Source: Bulleidia sp.
GTDB taxonomy: Bacteria > Bacillota_I > Bacilli_A > Erysipelotrichales > Erysipelotrichaceae
NCBI GenBank assembly: GCA_016293365.1
Contig: JAEDEK010000110.1
Span: 1-6,337 of the forward strand
Length of the DNA stretch: 6,337 nucleotides
Reading direction: 5' to 3'
Shown: one piece after another, positions 4,953 through 6,337 of the stretch
Numbering within the stretch: the first letter of the stretch is position 1
Layout: the number at the start of each line of letters is the position of its first letter
The notes under the pieces: generated by a model
What the model was told of the DNA's origin: nothing
What the model saw: only the letters and a program-made list of their open reading frames with translations
The model's database searches: none
Translations under genes and position numbers: made by a program

Positions 4953-6337
4953 ATGTTATATCCTGATATCCCGGAATTATCCAAACAGCAGCTGAGTGAT
5001 CTTTGCGAAGAATTCCGTCGTCATAACTTCATCAACCCGGAAATCAGTGAAAAGCTGGGGGTCAAACGTGGACTCCGAAATTCGGATGGAACGGGAGTTC
5101 TGGCAGGATTGACAAACATCTGTGATGTTGTCGGCTATGACAAAGATGAAAACGGTAGAATCATCCCGAAGGATGGATGCCTGATCTATCGTGGCATTGA
5201 TCTCAATGATATCGTTGAAGAATCCATCCGGAATGACCGTTTCATGTTTGAGGAAGTTGTATGGCTGCTGTTATTCGGATCTTTGCCGGATGAAAAGACA
5301 CTGAAGCATTTCACGAATCTGATTGAAAACCACAGAGAACTGCCGGAAGGATTTGCAGAATCCATGATCATCGCTGCCCCTTCCCCGAATATCATGAATA
5401 AGATGGCAAGATCTGTACTGGCGATGTATTCCTATGATTCGGATGCAGAAGATCCATCGTTGGAAAACATTCTCCGTCAGTCCATGAATCTGATCGCGGA
5501 ACTGCCGACCATGATGGTATATGCCTATATCACAAAACTGCATGTCTATGAACATGGTCCATTATATTTCCATTATCCTGTCAAAGGTCTGTCCACTGCC
5601 GAACATATTCTTTCCATCTATCGTATGGATCAGAAATATACCCATGAAGAAGCAAGACTGCTGGATCTTTGTCTGATTGTACATGCTGATCACGGTGGTG
5701 GCAACAACTCCACATTTGCTGATCGTGTCCTTTCTTCCACCGGTACAGACACCTATTCCGCTATTGCCAGTTCCATTCTTGCTTTAAAGGGTCCAAAACA
5801 TGGTGGTGCAAACCTGAAGGTCATGCGGCAGCTGGATGATATCATGGCTAATGTCGAAAACATCCATGATGAAAAACAGATCAAAGACTATCTGAGAAAG
5901 ATCATCCGTAAAGAAGCCGGTGATCGCAGCGGCCTCATCTATGGAATCGGTCATGCGGTATATACAAAAAGTGATCCGCGTGCGCAGATTCTCAAGCAGC
6001 AGGAAAAGACACTCGCCTATGAAAAAGGATATGGCGATCAGTATGAAGTATTGTGTGCCATTGAACGTCTTGCACCGATTGTATTTGCAGAAGAAAAAGG
6101 ACAGACAAAGAATGTCTGTGCCAATGTCGACCTGTTCTCCGGTCTTGTCTATCGTATCCTCGGTATATCCGAAGATCTGTTTACTCCGATTTTCGCCATT
6201 GCCAGAGTTGCCGGATGGTGTGCCCACAGAATTGAGGAAGTGGAATTTGCCAACCGGATCATCCGTCCTGCCTATCGTTATATCGGCGAAGAAAACAAGC
6301 AGTATATTCCATTATCCAGACGTGAAAAATCAGAGGA
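4953..6337 (+). CDS. gltA: Citrate synthase (3' end cut by window)
   Basis: The frame stays open from the ATG at 4953 to the window edge, giving 461 residues without a stop. The enzyme condenses acetyl-CoA and oxaloacetate to citrate in the cytosol. All active-site motifs of the family are visible: LIVHADHGGGNNSTF (241-255), GPKHGGAN with His283 (E. coli His264), GIGHAVYTKSDPRA with His334 and Arg343 (His305 and Arg314), NVDLFSG with Asp393 (the catalytic base, Asp362), AIARVAGWCAH with Arg418 (Arg387), and RIIRPAYRYIG near the end. The last residues visible, YIPLSRREKSE, resemble the usual C-terminus of this type, so probably only a few codons are missing. The N-terminal part is longer than in the short archaeal-like synthases, as in clostridial citrate/2-methylcitrate synthases. 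2-Methylcitrate synthase activity cannot be excluded by motif, but divergence from aconitase and isocitrate dehydrogenase genes favours citrate. Confidence 0.93.
   Translation, partial: MLYPDIPELSKQQLSDLCEEFRRHNFINPEISEKLGVKRGLRNSDGTGVLAGLTNICDVVGYDKDENGRIIPKDGCLIYRGIDLNDIVEESIRNDRFMFEEVVWLLLFGSLPDEKTLKHFTNLIENHRELPEGFAESMIIAAPSPNIMNKMARSVLAMYSYDSDAEDPSLENILRQSMNLIAELPTMMVYAYITKLHVYEHGPLYFHYPVKGLSTAEHILSIYRMDQKYTHEEARLLDLCLIVHADHGGGNNSTFADRVLSSTGTDTYSAIASSILALKGPKHGGANLKVMRQLDDIMANVENIHDEKQIKDYLRKIIRKEAGDRSGLIYGIGHAVYTKSDPRAQILKQQEKTLAYEKGYGDQYEVLCAIERLAPIVFAEEKGQTKNVCANVDLFSGLVYRILGISEDLFTPIFAIARVAGWCAHRIEEVEFANRIIRPAYRYIGEENKQYIPLSRREKSE

Noticed and set aside
5784..6227. Minus-strand open frame of 147 codons
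   Set aside because: It is antisense to the citrate synthase active-site region, whose motifs are intact and clearly coding; no start signal supports the antisense frame.

Overview
The window looks like chromosomal DNA of a low-to-mid GC Gram-positive bacterium (Bacillota). A gut member of the Erysipelotrichales or Clostridia is my best guess from protein style, strong GGAGG-type ribosome binding sites and gene content. No rRNA or marker gene is present to settle this. Four complete genes and one nearly complete gene fill almost all of it. The only gene-poor stretch is the first 200 bases.

Left edge (1-201): a 9-bp hairpin followed by TTGAC resembles the right end of an IS200/IS605-family (TnpB-type) insertion sequence, with a possible last dozen codons of its tnpB gene. 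A perfect 24-bp palindrome and a clear extended -10 promoter follow, leading into plsY.

Plus-strand pair (202-1619): plsY, a membrane glycerol-3-phosphate acyltransferase of phospholipid synthesis, overlaps the start of a cytosolic alpha/beta-hydrolase of the esterase D/Fes family. The pair ends in a rho-independent terminator that faces a second, opposed terminator.

Right part (1684-6337): this is the oxidative arm of the TCA cycle in two divergent units. On the minus strand, a NAD-type isocitrate dehydrogenase gene is followed by an aconitase-family hydratase gene, joined by a TAATG stop/start overlap. On the plus strand, citrate synthase runs off the window end a few codons before its expected stop. 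The 75-bp gap between the units holds back-to-back promoters whose -10 boxes overlap. Together the three enzymes would turn acetyl-CoA and oxaloacetate into citrate, isocitrate and 2-oxoglutarate, most likely to feed glutamate synthesis. The most notable point is the aconitase: it has the iron-sulfur and active-site motifs of the superfamily, but looks like the poorly characterised YbhJ-type 'hydratase' branch rather than classical AcnA or AcnB. I do not see a wholly new system here.
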